Source of the DNA: Acanthochlamys bracteata | Lineage: Eukaryota > Streptophyta > Magnoliopsida > Pandanales > Velloziaceae | Direction of reading: 5' to 3' | DNA: 64,000 bases | NCBI GenBank assembly: GCA_019914995.1 | Contig: CM034142.1 | Span: 6,509,513 to 6,573,512, forward strand | In this document: positions 50,796 to 63,300 of the stretch, in pieces | Position numbering within the stretch: position 1 is the stretch's first letter | How the letters are laid out: every line of letters begins with the position of its first letter | The notes under the pieces: model-generated | Database searches by the model: none | What the model was told of the DNA's origin: nothing | What the model saw: only the letters and a program-made list of their open reading frames with translations | Program-made: the position numbers and the translations under genes

Positions 50796-51227
50796 TTAAA
50801 GAGTTGTTTACTCTATCTTAAGTGATCAATAGTTGATTTTTTTACCAAAAAATTATCTTTTGGTGACTTCTTATATCTAATTTTATAAATTTATTCTCAC
50901 ATATATATTTCCTGCTTACTTCAAAAGAAAATATTTTTCAGAAACTCAGTCCCAATCAAGTATTACATGTAACATTGCATATTAGTAACTTGTTTCTTTC
51001 TATTAATGCAACAAAAATGTATAAGATTTTGTAATATTGCAAAGAGTGTGGAGACAAAGTAAGAAGTGCACCCATCCAATGAAGACTAAAGTCACCAAAG
51101 AGGAGGTAAACAAAGGTGAAATGCCTTTTTAAAACATGGTTCAATATGTCTATATATGCAATCTTCTATTGTTTTATTATAAGAACTTATCCAAATCTTT
51201 ATCTTTCTTATCAAGTGCAAAGCTAGT

Positions 51228-51475
51228 GTTTAGCGGTATTTATGACACTGCTTTTCTTTTCAACAAAATTCATATTTTTTAATAAGTTTTTTACCGTATT
51301 TTAAAATTTTTTAAAATTTAAAAAATACAGATAGATTATATATCATAGAATATTTCTATATATAAGTTTTATTATTTTTTATTAAGAAAAGTCAAGTTTG
51401 TTTTTGGAAAAGACTCAAAAAATAAATTTTATTTTACAAAACTTTCTTATTTTAAGCACTTCTAAACGTCCCAAA
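51228..51475 (+). repeat. MITE-like family A copy
   Basis: It starts 'gtgtttagcggtatttatga' and ends 'attttaagcacttctaaacg'. The 3' terminus is the typical family A one. Confidence 0.65.
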
Positions 51476-52244
51476 ATTTTTTTTCTACCTCGCCTAAATA
51501 TTTCGTTTTTTAAAATATATAGCCTACTAAATAATCCTTAATTTATCTAATTAAATACGATTGATTATGTAAATCTTTCTGATATTTGTAATTTAATATT
51601 TTCTATACGAATCATAACAAGTAAACAATATACTCTAAGTACATATATAATATATTCTTTGTTTGAGGTATATAATAGTAAAGCCAAAGAAATTCCATTA
51701 AGAGGGTATCCTTCCATGAAGGTGTCCATGATGCTATCAAAGCTTTTTCTCAACTTTTTTCCTTTTGCTTTGCAGCAAAGGAGTCCACCACAAGCACACA
51801 ACAACACACTCACACCATGCGAAGCCCTTCTGAAACCTTTTCTTTCTGACATTATAAAATTTGCCTAAAGTCAAATTTGGGAATCTTTGAGAAATATTTA
51901 TGTGCATGTTTATGAGTGCTTTTTAACTCTATTTATTTGATTTTTTTTACATTTTCTTAATAAATCTTATATAATATTTAAAAACTTGTTATTGTCTAGT
52001 ATTATTATTTTTTAGGTAAATAGAACTCATTTTAGAAAAAAAATAAAATATTTTTCTTTAAAAAAAAATTTTATTTTATAAGAACTTTGAAACATCCCTA
52101 CATGTTATTGTGCTAGGTTCCCCAATGTCCCTTTCTTCAATTGATTGATTACTAGCTTCTGAATCCTTTTATAACATGATGACATTTTGGTAATGATCAA
52201 AGTGTTAGTTATTGCGCAAGATTTAGCTTTGGCAAAATTTTGGT

Positions 52245-52445
52245 GTTTGAAATTACTTATAAAATAAAATTTTTTAAAATAAAAATTATTTTTATTTTTT
52301 AAAAAATAATAAAATATGTAATAAAAAAATCTCACTACGTAAAATTTTTTTACACTTTCTAAATTTTTAAATAAATTTTTTATATATTTATAAAATGTGT
52401 ATTAAAAAATATATAATTAAAAATTAAAAAATTATGTTTTTAGAA
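52245..52445 (-). repeat. MITE-like family A copy, near twin of 1-185
   Basis: It shares with the window's first 185 bases the run 'aatatgtaataaaaaaatct' followed by 'cayyacgtaaa', and then 'tttttaaataaattttt'. Confidence 0.7.
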
Positions 52446-52964
52446 CTTAATGCCAAAACAATACTTGACATTTCACAAGAGCTGCAAAAACAATATGCTT
52501 CTAATAGTAGAGTTTCTTTATCCATTCATGAATCGGTTAGGAGTATCAAAATTTTATTTTAACTTTTTCGTTTTCTAATAAAAATTTTTACAGTATTAAA
52601 ATATTTTAAAAAAATATCAATAGTGTAGATGAATTGTATATCGTAAAATTTAATGTGTGAGTTGTATTATTTTTTTGAAATAAAAAAACTTACACTCGTG
52701 TTCGAAAAAATATAAAAATAAGTTAATTTTCAAAAATATTATTCACCTAAAACGTGATTTTTTTTCCCGAAAAACTTTCTATGTTTTTTTACTGTTATTT
52801 ATTTATAATAACTCAGTTCTCGCTCGCTTTTTAATAAATAACTTTAACTTCTTTATCGCTTGAATCATCCAAGAAAAGAACATCTGTGGTTTTTGTTTTT
52901 TTGGAGTTAAGGTTGTTAAAGAAGAGTTAGAATGTTAACTTCAAACTCCCACTTTAAGGTTCGT

Positions 52965-53215
52965 TTGGTTCAATTTTTTTCGAACATTTTTTTTTTTAAT
53001 TTTATATTTTATATTTTTAATACATATTTTATAAATATTTAAAAATTTTATTTAAAAATTTAAATAGTGTAAAAAAACTTTACATAATAAAAATATTTTT
53101 CTTATATATTTTTATTATTTAAAAAATAAAAATAATAAAACTTATTTTTAAAAAAATAAAAATATTTTTTATTTAAAAATTTTTTTATTTCGCAAGCACT
53201 TTCAAACGCACTCTA
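52965..53215 (+). repeat. MITE-like family A copy, well preserved
   Basis: It starts 'ttcgtttggttcaattttt' and ends 'cgcaagcactttcaaacgca'. It contains 'ttttaatacatattttataa' and 'taaaaatttaaatagtgta'. Confidence 0.7.
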
Positions 53216-53689
53216 TAAAGAGATATTATACAAAATAATAATTGGGCTCGAATGGGCCTTAATAAGCGTTGGAAATCCATCGCAGGCAACTTTCAGTTTT
53301 ATTTCAAAACTAAACCAGCAAAATTTTCCAACTCAATAAAACACCCTTGAAGTTCTCATGAAATGTTTCATGGTGAAAAGAAATAAAAAGAATTGTGGAA
53401 TTCTTCATTATTCTCACAAAACATTTCCAACTTGCAAAATTTTTATCTCCATTCTTTCTTTTTTTCTTTAATTTTCCAACCATCAATATTCAAAAAACCC
53501 AAAAATTACAAGAAAATTTTGCAAAAAAGAAAAATTTCCCATCAATTAGTTTTTTGTGACAAATTTTTTAAAGAAAATATTGGTATTATCTTTTATAAGT
53601 ATTTTATTAAGAGTGCCTAAAAGTGAAGTGGGCCTATATCCCCTCAATATTTATTTCATCTCACATTATGTATTAACTGAAACATTTAG

Positions 53690-53945
53690 GGGACATTAGA
53701 AAGTGCTTATGAAATAGAACTTTTATGAAATAAAAATATTATTATTATTTTTAAAAAATGAGTTTTATTTTTTTACTTAAAAAATTAAAAATATGCAATA
53801 AAAAGGTCTCACTACGTGTAATTTTTCTACACTTTCTAAATTTTTAAATAAATTTTTTATATATTTATAAAATATGTATTAAAAAATATAGAATAAAAAT
53901 TTAAAAAATTATTTTTTTCAAACACAATATCAAACGGGCTTTTAG
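53690..53945 (-). repeat. MITE-like family A copy, reverse, well preserved
   Basis: It starts 'attagaaagtgcttatgaa' and ends 'aaacacaatatcaaacggg'. It includes 'ggtctcactacgtgtaattt' and 'tctacactttctaaattttt'. Both terminal motifs (AAGTGCTT and CAAACGGG) are clear. Confidence 0.75.
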
Positions 53946-53954
53946 GCTAATTTC

Positions 53955-54490
53955 AACAAGGCCCAATTGGAATATTTCCTGGCCCAATACGTAGGCTGCT
54001 TTTTGTTTCGGCCCAGTATGAAACCTCTATTTTTTTCTCATTTCAGAAGAAACGTTCATAAAATACTACTCAAATGCCCCTAATTTCTTAAATAAACTTT
54101 CCCAACCCCATTGCACCCCTACTTTTTCCGCTCAATGCTAACGTTCTTCTTCCCATTCTACCCTCGTCTTCTTTCCGGTTTTACCTCTTCTCCGCTTTCC
54201 AGTATGCGAAACTTGTATAAATTTCCCGAAAGACCCCTACCATCTCCGGTGAGCACGAGCTTTTCAAAGTCACGGACAACTTCCTCGGAGATTCTTTCTA
54301 CCGGCAGTAAGTCGGCGGTAAGAACTCCAAGAGCTTGACAAACTCCAAAGTAATTGGTCAAGCTGTTATTCTGCTCCACAGCTTTCAAAAACCCTAATCT
54401 ATCTCTTCTTCTTCTTCCTCTCCGTTCACTCTAGTTAAGGTCTCTGCTCCACAGCTTTCCGAAAAACCCTAATCCTTCTCTTCTTCGCTT
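53955..54490. other. GC-richer island: promoter-like motifs and an unidentified open frame
   Basis: Three GGCCCA motifs (site II-like) lie at 53960, 53981 and 54010. Two 'aaaaaccctaatc' telo-boxes sit inside a direct repeat (54371-54411 and 54445-54487, both starting 'ctgctccacagctttc'). Such motif sets are typical of plant housekeeping promoters. Between them both strands are open for about 75 codons. The minus-strand frame (54388-54158) reads like normal protein (NYFGVCQALGVLTADLL, ISEEVVRDFEKLVL) but lacks an ATG. No continuation was found on either side. It is probably a gene or promoter relic; I do not recognise the protein. Confidence 0.35.
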
Positions 54491-56934
54491 TTTTTATATT
54501 TTAAAAATATAAATATAATAATTTTATAATATCTAATTTATCTGTATTTTTAAAATTTAAAATATTAAAACTTATTTCAAAACTAAAATAAAATACAATA
54601 ATAATAAAACTTGATAAGCACTACCACGGAAGTGGAATCCATAATCTCGTTTACGAGAGGAAAGAAAGCATCACATTATACACTTCCAAGTACATCAAAA
54701 AAACTCGAACTCACTTTTTAAATTTATTAGAAATTTTATTTCTTAAAAATTCACTTTTTAAAAATTTATTTTATTGAAACCAAATTAACAGTTCTTAACA
54801 AAATTTCAGTAATATGGTATTGGTTTAAGATTTTGGTTTGATATGAGAAACATGAATTAAATTAATCAAGAATTCTTGACAAACTTCTATTAATTAATGG
54901 TGATATTTCTTTCAGAAAATTAGGTAGCTGTGCTTTCTAGCTTGTGACTTACTCCTGTAGTTTTCATGTTGCTTAATAGAAGTTTTTGATAATTCTTAAA
55001 CCAACTGTTTACTGAATGGAAGAAACTACAAAGTTATTATTATAAGAAAATGATAGATTTAAGTGTTTATGTAAGATTTCAATATTCTTAATTCATCATG
55101 TATATACATTGGAATGTTGCATTAAATCGGACAAATCGCGTGTTTACTTCGTTCGAAAATAATTTCTCCTTTATAAATTTTTATATTTATTTTTATAAAT
55201 TTATTTTTGCAAACTCGTCTCTCGATTTTTAAAATTTTATTTTCAGAAATTATGGTAGAGATATATTGTATTTAAAAATATCATTCATGTACACTTTAAT
55301 TTAAATAACTAAATGTAGGGACAAAATATTTTCACCTTGCTACCCAAATAGTCCAAATATTAAGAAGTTATTTACTTATCACGAAGTGATTTAAAAGCAA
55401 ATTTTTGGTAAGTTTTAAAAGTGAATTATTGAAAAACTAATTTGTAATAGTAAACTTTGTAAAAAGAAACATAAAAGACTATCTATAACTAGAAATGCAA
55501 AAACAGACGGAGTGAGTCCAAAACAACACGTGCAATCGACTAGGATCGATCGAATCATGTTGAAGAAAAATAAATTTCCCAATACCCGCGCTTTTTGAAT
55601 TTTAAAAATTTTATATTCAAGATGGATCAGGTCAATGATCGATCTGATGGAATCAAATACCAATTGACTCGATCAATTAGCTATTTTTATTCTATCAACA
55701 ATCTATTTGATCAAATCAATTGTTAAAATTGACCATAGTCAATATTGACCAATCACTATACATAGTGTACGGGCATATGAATCTCTCATCTGACCAACAA
55801 AATCGGGTCCTATACTGTTTGAAGTATTGGATTAGGTCAAACATATTCTATCACTATTTACAATTAAAAAAAGAAGCATATAAATTTTTTTTTAACCGTT
55901 AGATGAAATCTTTATGATGAGGAAACTCATTTAATTTTGCATCATTTAGTGAAGGAATCTACCAACTTTATTCCAATTAAATCGGTGAATGCCCACACAC
56001 AACCATCACCCCATGTCTTTAATTATCTCAAAACTATTCCAGAAAATAAACAAAGAAACCATATGAAACCTTGTTTCCAATGCTAACATAATATGAAAGT
56101 GAACTTTTAACAAGTAGAACACCACCCTGCAAATTCTTATTGTAGATTGCTATTTTTGAAAATGAAATACTACATGGAAGACAAGAAGAATCATGTTTGC
56201 CAACTTAAGCAAAAATGAATTTCTTAAAAATGAATTTTCTAAAAATTAGTTACTGTAAAAATGTTTGTAAAATTAAATTTATAAAATAAAAATAATTATT
56301 TATAAGTTATTTTTTGATTGAAAAAAGTTATTTTTGGATCATGAAATCTTTTTATGAGAAAAACATAAGGACATCAAAAAGGAAAATTAAATCTAAAATT
56401 AAAGTGCAAAAAAAGGGAAAAAACATAAATTTTGAGGACTTTGAAAACCTGTTCTTATCTAATGCAATTTTTTCTCCCAATTATTAGGGAATTTTACGAG
56501 AAAATTGATAAAGAAATTACGTGTTTAATTTGATAGAGCCACTAAAAGACAGTTTGAAATTTAAAAGTTATGAGTTTCCTTAAAATCAGACTTTGAATTC
56601 ATGCTGATTACCTTCTTGAAATTAGAAGTTACGTTAGAAATTTTATCAAGTAGCTTAAGTTTGAGATTAACCACCGCTAAGCATGATTTTTTGTGAAACT
56701 TAAAAGCTGTTTTAAGAAGATGAATCAAAAAAACATATTACAATAGAACCGTTTTTCTTTCCTCTCATACTTTCCAAAGAACTATCTAGGGCATGTTTAT
56801 CTTGATATTAAATTCATTTTCTGAAATTGAGTTTTGTAGAAATTGATTTTGGAGTTAAAATAAGTTTGATAAAAAATGAGATTTTGTATTTAATTTATAT
56901 TTAAATTGAGTCGATGCTGTCATTTCGAAATGTC

Positions 56935-57185
56935 CGCTTCCACCGCTTTTTCACCTCCCAAAAAGCGCTTGATGAGCGCAGATGAGGAAGCGGGAGCAAG
57001 AAAACTACTCTTTCTTGTCCTGGGGCAAAGAGAAACGCTTTCGCTACTGAGAAAGCGAAGGTTCGACGATTTAGCCGAGCGTTAGCGAAGCCTCATTCTC
57101 ATGGCGAGGCGCTTCGAGTTAGCGAAGCGCTGTAGTAGCGCCGAAGCCTATGTGCTATAATGCTGAACCAAGGATGCTCCGCCTT
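56935..57185. repeat. GC-rich island of AGCG/GCGAAGC words
   Basis: About 250 bases with far higher GC than their surroundings. They are filled with variants of 'aagcgctt', 'gcgaagc' and 'gaggcgcttcg', several of them palindromic. The flanks on both sides are AT-rich 'aaattttgaattttg'-type sequence. No long open frame. It is likely a short transposable element, or an insertion into one. Confidence 0.4.
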
Positions 57186-58844
57186 ATCTATAGAAGCAGT
57201 CAACGGAGTGAAAATTTTAGTTTTAAAATTTGAATTTTGAAAATAAGTTTTGCAGAAAAAAACTAAATTTATATTTTGAAAAGTGAGTTTAAAAAAAATA
57301 AATTTAGAGTATAGTAAACACGTCATTAATATGTTTTCAAATTGTTAATGTTTATGATACATAAATGACTAATGTAGTTTTATTTTATAATTTATTCGAA
57401 GATAATTAAGCAAAATGATTTGGCAAATAATTTCTTATTATGTGCAATTTAAGACAATATTATTTATTAAATTTGTGTCCACAATTTTTAAAAGTAATTA
57501 CTTAGACATGAAAGGATTATTATCATCATTTAAATTTTTACTTTCACAAATTGTCATTCCCACTTTTGTGTAAGTTATGAAAGTTTCAATTTAAAAATAG
57601 TCTTTGATGATTAATGTGCTTTTATTAAAACTTGTATTGTATAAACTCTCTTTCTCAAACTCTCTTTTTTGACTTAAGAAGTGTTTCATACAAACATAAT
57701 AACAAATTCATTTTAAGAAATCTAAATCTTAGATCTTAATCCGTTAATTCAGGATAAAACTTTAATTTATTTGACCTGAATCATAAGCTAAGTAAGATTA
57801 TTAAATATTTTTTCTCAAATAAATGGCAATCATTCAATGTGAGTTTTGAAAAAGCTTTTGTTATAGTAACTTAAACACAAATCTATTACCATTTAGTTAG
57901 ATATATATTATAAAAGTAAACTAACGACATATATGATGGCGGTCTTTGAGTTATCTTACATTATTGATGTATTAAACTAAAAGTATGTTGACACATGGTA
58001 TCTTAATTACATCATATGCCATTTCTCATGATTTCAGTCCAAATAAAATCTTGAATAAGAGAATAGGGATAACAATTCGGGTTCATGGATCAATTTCAAA
58101 TCAACCCATAGAATAATCGAACCAAAATCGTTTAATCCTAATTCGACCTATTTATTATATGATTTAACATTGTCAATACTAACCAAACCTATTTAATAAT
58201 CTAGATCAAATTTAAATCGACTTTATTAATTAAAATTATAAAAATAAAAATAATAAAATCAATTTATAATAATAATATATATAAATTATTAATAATATAT
58301 CTAAAAAGAAAAAATATTAGTTTCGATAAAATTTTGTATCTTTTTTCGTATTTTTCAAAATTTAAAAAAAATTTATAAAATATATAGAAAATTTATTTAG
58401 AAATGTATAGTATTTATTTGAAATAATAAGCACTCTAAAAGCTCAGCAAAACTTACCCTAAATTTTTAAAAAATAGTATTAGATCAAAATTTGATTCTTG
58501 AAAATTCCTATTTGTTGTTTAAATATCATTTAAATATTATTAATTCAAATCTCTAGTAGTGTATATAAAAATCTTTTCTTCTAAAAGGATCAATTTTATA
58601 CGAGTTCTTGTATAGTTACAAACAAAATAATTATTATGGAAACTATTAACTAGTATTTTTTCATTGGTCTAGCATAAAATTCATATAGATAGACAATAAT
58701 TGTGTTAATGTTTTGGACATCAATTATTAAATTAATAGAAAATAATTGACTCTAATTTTTAGTAAGTAATAAAGAGCAGAAATTCAATTAGATACATGCA
58801 TATTATTTGATCATAAAAGTTATGAGATAAATATTTTGGTAGTG

Positions 58845-59090
58845 CATACCAAAAGCAACTTTTTAATTTTTTTTTTCATTTTATATTTTTTAATACATAT
58901 TTTATAAGTATTTAGAAAATTTATTTAAAAATTTAGATAGTGTAGAAAAATTTTAAGTAATGAGATTTTTTTATTACATATTTTTATTATTTTTTTGGAA
59001 GTAAAAAAATAGAGCTCTTTTTCAAAAAAGATAAAAATATCTCCCATTTCAGAAAAGTTCTATTTCATAAGCAATCCAAACGCACGCACC
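58845..59090 (+). repeat. MITE-like family A copy, well preserved
   Basis: It contains 'tttttaatacatattttata', 'gatagtgtagaaaaatttta' and 'taatgagatttttttattac', and ends 'tttcataagcaatccaaacg'. Confidence 0.75.
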
Positions 59091-59955
59091 CTGAATATTG
59101 ATGCGATAAGTATTTTATCTAATTATATACATAATATAATTAATAAATAAATAAGTTCAATTAAATGATCCTATAATTATATAAAATGAAAAATATTAGA
59201 GACTTTTAAATTATAAATTATTTATCTAAATGATTATTTCAAAATAAATATAAAATTATATGTTTACTAACAACTATTAAACTTTAAAACACATAATCTA
59301 AAAGAGTAAAAAAAAAAAAGAAATAATGAAAGATTCACGAGGAATGTCAAACTCTTGCCAATATTGATAATACCCAAAAGTGGTTCTGGTGAACAAAAGC
59401 ACTTGTTGGCAGCTTATAGCAGAAACCCTAGGGGTATTTTAGTGAATAACAGAAAACTATAGTCGATATGGTAGTTGATACTTATGCGTCTATTTTGACT
59501 ATTTTTTCAGTTGATGTTGCTTCTACTACTGATTGAAATCAACGATCGGTAGTTTACACATTTATCGACTGACATTCAATCCCATAGGTAATATTATTGA
59601 AAATCATATTGAGAACTGCTTTAAAATGTAACTTAGAACTTTTAAAAACATAGCTTTTATATTTCTCCTTATAAACCAAAACCCTACTAAAACCCTTATG
59701 TATTAGAAATCTTAAAATCCCAAAAAAAACCCAGGTATACAAAGAACATTAAATCTCTTTGTTTTTAAATTTCAGAAACTATTTTCTTGAAAAGGAATTT
59801 CTTTTTTTTTTTTCTGTTCTGTAGCCAACTAAGCCAAAAGCAGAAGAACGAACCACACGTTTGCATTCCTCGATTATAGTGCCACAGATTTAAAGCCTCT
59901 CTTTTCTTTCCTTCCTCCTGCTTCGGTTACTTCACTCCCTCTCTCTTTCCTTCGT

Positions 59956-59963
59956 TATAAATA
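59956..59963 (+). promoter_or_regulatory. TATA box of the HD-Zip IV gene
   Basis: TATAAATA about 410 nt before the ATG at 60375, followed by a GA-rich leader. Transcription would start near 59990. An 'aaaccctag' telo-box-like word lies upstream, near 59425. Confidence 0.55.
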
Positions 59964-60108
59964 CAGAAGTAACAGACGGAGAGAGAGAGATTGCAATCAC
60001 TCTCCTCTACTACTGAAATAATCTTTTGTAGTTAAAACCCAACTACAGTGTTATACTATAGTGTTGTTGTTGGAGAAATATTGTTATTAGAGAGAGTGTG
60101 TGAGGCGA

Positions 60109-60165
60109 ATGTGGAAAGATTGGTGCGTTTTTCTTTGTTTCTTCTTTCCTGAAATGGAATCATAG
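60109..60165 (+). promoter_or_regulatory. Upstream ORF 1 in the HD-Zip IV leader
   Basis: An 18-codon frame (MWKDWCVFLCFFFPEMES) ends at TAG 60163-60165. It is downstream of the TATA box and upstream of the main start, so it should be in the mRNA leader unless a leader intron removes it. Confidence 0.45.
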
Positions 60166-60179
60166 AGAAAGATTCATTC

Positions 60180-60197
60180 ATGCAGCTTCTGTTTTGA
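60180..60197 (+). promoter_or_regulatory. Upstream ORF 2 in the HD-Zip IV leader
   Basis: A five-codon frame (MQLLF) ends at TGA 60195-60197, 177 nt before the main ATG. Confidence 0.4.
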
Positions 60198-60374
60198 ATT
60201 TTCCTGAGCTTGATCTTTGCTGTTGGACCGAAAAGATTGAATCTTTTTTGGTTTAAAGGGAAAAGATTGGATTTTTTTTTCACTTTTAACAAGTGTTGTT
60301 TTTGGCTACACTTGTTGTTTCGGTTTTGTTGATTGTTGTCATAGAAACAAAAGGTTGACTTCTTTTCGAGAGAA

Positions 60375-63300
60375 ATGGAATTTGGGGATGAGCAGGAACT
60401 TCCAGTAGGAGGAGGCGTTGGCGCTGCTCAAAGAAAGAAGAAAAAGTATCACAGACACACACCTAAACAGATTCAGGAACTTGAATCGTATGATTTCTAT
60501 CTTTTTTTCTTTCATTTAATTATCTCCATTCTAATTTCTAGCTGTCATTCTTTCATATTTGTAGTTAGTGTGTGTGTGTTGTTGTTGTTGCTGCTGTCAT
60601 TCTTTCATTTAATTATTTTTTTCCTTTTTTTGTTGTTGTTGTTGTTCTTGTCGTTAGTGTGTGTGTGCGTGTGTTGTATACTTTTTTTTGGGTTATTTTG
60701 TTTGCTTCTTTTTAATTTGGAGTTTTGAATGTCTGGGTTTTGAAAACAAGGTTTTGGAGAACAGGAAGATGGAAAACAAAAATGGAACAAAACAATCTTC
60801 CATTTCTGTTCTTTTTTCTTTTTGCGATTCTTCCTTTCTTCTTTTTCTATACGAAACTCATACAGATTACTTTCTGGGTTTTCTCCTATTTCCATTTTTG
60901 AGTTCATCTCCTTCAATTCCTTCTGTAATTTCTTCATTTTTGTAAGAAACAGAAAAAGAAATAAAGAAGAAAGAAAGAATTCATTTTTTGTATTGTTCTG
61001 AATTACTGTTATCTACTTTGAGCTCTTCTCCATTTTCTTTCTCTGTCAATTTAATTCTCTATCAAATTTCTATTTCTAAATTCTTGTCTACATAAAGGAA
61101 GAAATAATTTCTAGTTCTAGGTTGTTGTTAGTTTATTTCTTTTTACCTTTGTGGAATGCATGAACAATGAATCAATTCTAATAGTTGCTTTCTTAGTTGT
61201 TGCTATTAGTTGATGCACAATTGTGTTTGTTTAATCTGAGCTGACATTTTGAACTTAATTATGGAAAAATTTGTAGTTATGATTTTACTATTTTGTGATT
61301 AATGCATTGTGTTCGTTTGATGCACACCCCGTGTTTGTTACCATGCTTCTCTATTTTGAAGTTAATTTCGAATTTTTTGAGTTCTGAAATTATTGTCTGT
61401 TTTGTGATTCGTTGCAGGTTCTTCAGGGAATGCCCGCACCCGGATGAAAAGCAGAGGATGCATCTAAGCCGTGAACTCAGTTTAGAGCCTCGCCAAATAA
61501 AATTCTGGTTCCAGAATCGCCGCACTCAGCAAAAGGTACTTTCCCAAGAAGGGCTTTTTCAACTTGGTTCATATGTTGTAATGGTGCTCATAGTGTGCTT
61601 ATTGGTACGGATTGTAGGCGCAACATGAGAGACAGGACAATTGCGCATTGCGCGTTGAGAATGATAAAATCCGTTGCGAGAACATTGCCATTCACGAAGC
61701 ATTGAAGAAGATCATGTGCCCAAATTGTGGTACTTCCCCTGCTGCTGATGATTACTTCGATGAGCAAGCCCTTCACATGGAGAATGCCCACTTGAGACAA
61801 GAGGTTTTATGTTCTTCAGTCATGGAAGCACTTGTTGTTTCCATTCATTAAAAACTTATTAACAAAGTTGATTGATTCATTTGTACGTTGTTGTTGCAGC
61901 TTGAGCGAGTTTCAAGCATCGCATCAAAGTTCCTAGGGAGACCTATAACCCAACTCCCTCCAGTTCAGCCTATTCGTGTCTCAGCATTGGATTTATCAGT
62001 TGGAACATTCGCAGGTTGTGATCCTGCCTTTGCTCCATCCATTGATCTCGATATCCAGGCTGGCAGCTCATCCTCTTCTGTGCCTTTCACCTATGTGCCT
62101 GCTGTTCCTGATGTTGATAAGCCACTTATGGCCAAGATAGCCGCCAGTGCAATGGAGGAACTTGTGCGGCTAGTCCAGACTGATGACTATGAGCCCGTGT
62201 GGGCTAATGTTAATGGAAAGGAAGTGTTGAATCTTGAAGTGTATGATAGAATGTTTGGAAGGCCGAACCAGCAGCTCAGAGACCCTGATATAAGAATTGA
62301 GGCCTCAAGGCACACAGCTTTTGTTAACATGAACCTTGGGGCCTTGGTTAAGATGCTCATGGATGGGGTAAGTTTTTATAGTTAACATTTTTCTTTGTTG
62401 CGATTGCAACTATTCATGATTGTAATATGGAAGTCATTCTTCTTGTGACAGGACATGTGCGTTCAGTTACTTCCATCAGTTCTACTGAAAGCTAGGACAA
62501 TCGAAGTTTTGGCACCTGTGATATCCGGAAACCTGAGTGGATTACTGGTTCTGGTGATTACTCGAATTCCTTTGACACTTAAATTGTTATTCATGCTATA
62601 CGAGTTCTGTGACTTTGATCGGAATGGATACAGATGAGTGAAGAGCAGCAGATACTTTCTCCATTGATTCCAACGAGAGACTTCTGCTTTCTTCGCTACT
62701 GCCAGCAGATTGAGCAGGGCGTGTGGGCGATCGCCAATGTCTCTGTTGATGTATCCCGTGAGGGACATTATGGACGTCCATCACTATATCAAAAATTCCC
62801 TTCTGGATGTCTGATCCAGGAGATCTCTGAGGACACTTCTAAGGTAATGCCTACATTTGCCTTACTAATAATCGTCTTACACATTCGTTCATATTGGGTT
62901 TGAATGGTTTTCGCATAGGTAACATGGGTGGAGCATGTGGAGGTCTTCGACAATACCCCAATCCATGAACTCTACAGTAATTTGGTGCTTTCTGGCGATG
63001 CTTTCTCTGCTCATCGGTGCATTGCTGCTCTGGGAAGGATGTGCGAGTGGTACACATGTTTCATGTCTACTAGAGGAGAGCTCGGTGGAGGTGAGGAATA
63101 ACAAATCAAGACCTTGGTGTAAATTTGACTAGTAGTATGTATCGATAAAATTAGTTAGCATTATACTATCACTGCTCATGAAAATTATGGTATTCAGTGA
63201 TCGCGACACCTGAAAGCAAGAGGAGCTTGATGTCGCTATCACAGAGGATGATGAGCAACTTCCTTGCTAGTTTGGCTCCAACTAGTCAACAACACTGGAC

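Larger units (their letters stand above)
40140..59950. other. 20-kb gene-poor, repeat-rich spacer
   Basis: No gene is recognisable. Most of the stretch is very AT-rich and built from short (200-250 bp) elements of a few families, the clear ones listed separately. Weaker family A-like blocks lie near 41265-41400, 42010-42140, 42880-43085, 44215-44360, 47290-47530, 49760-50015, 51900-52105 and 52545-52790. More complex, single-copy-looking sequence lies near 46140-46920, 50930-51180, 51650-51890, 53955-54490 and 59380-59950. Open frames in these are short and match no family I know. Confidence 0.5.

Noticed and set aside
51565..51868. Overlapping open frames on both strands in a single-copy stretch
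   Set aside because: Cys-rich minus frame and Pro-rich plus frame, neither recognised. No splice partners or promoter were seen, and short open frames here are expected by chance.
40140..59950. LTR retrotransposon or other autonomous element
   Set aside because: No gag, pol, integrase or transposase motif in any frame and no long direct repeats; only short non-coding elements.
60605..60945. Frames on both strands in HD-Zip intron 1
   Set aside because: They come from (GT)n/(TTG)n low-complexity and T-rich intron sequence. The homeodomain frame needs this stretch spliced out.
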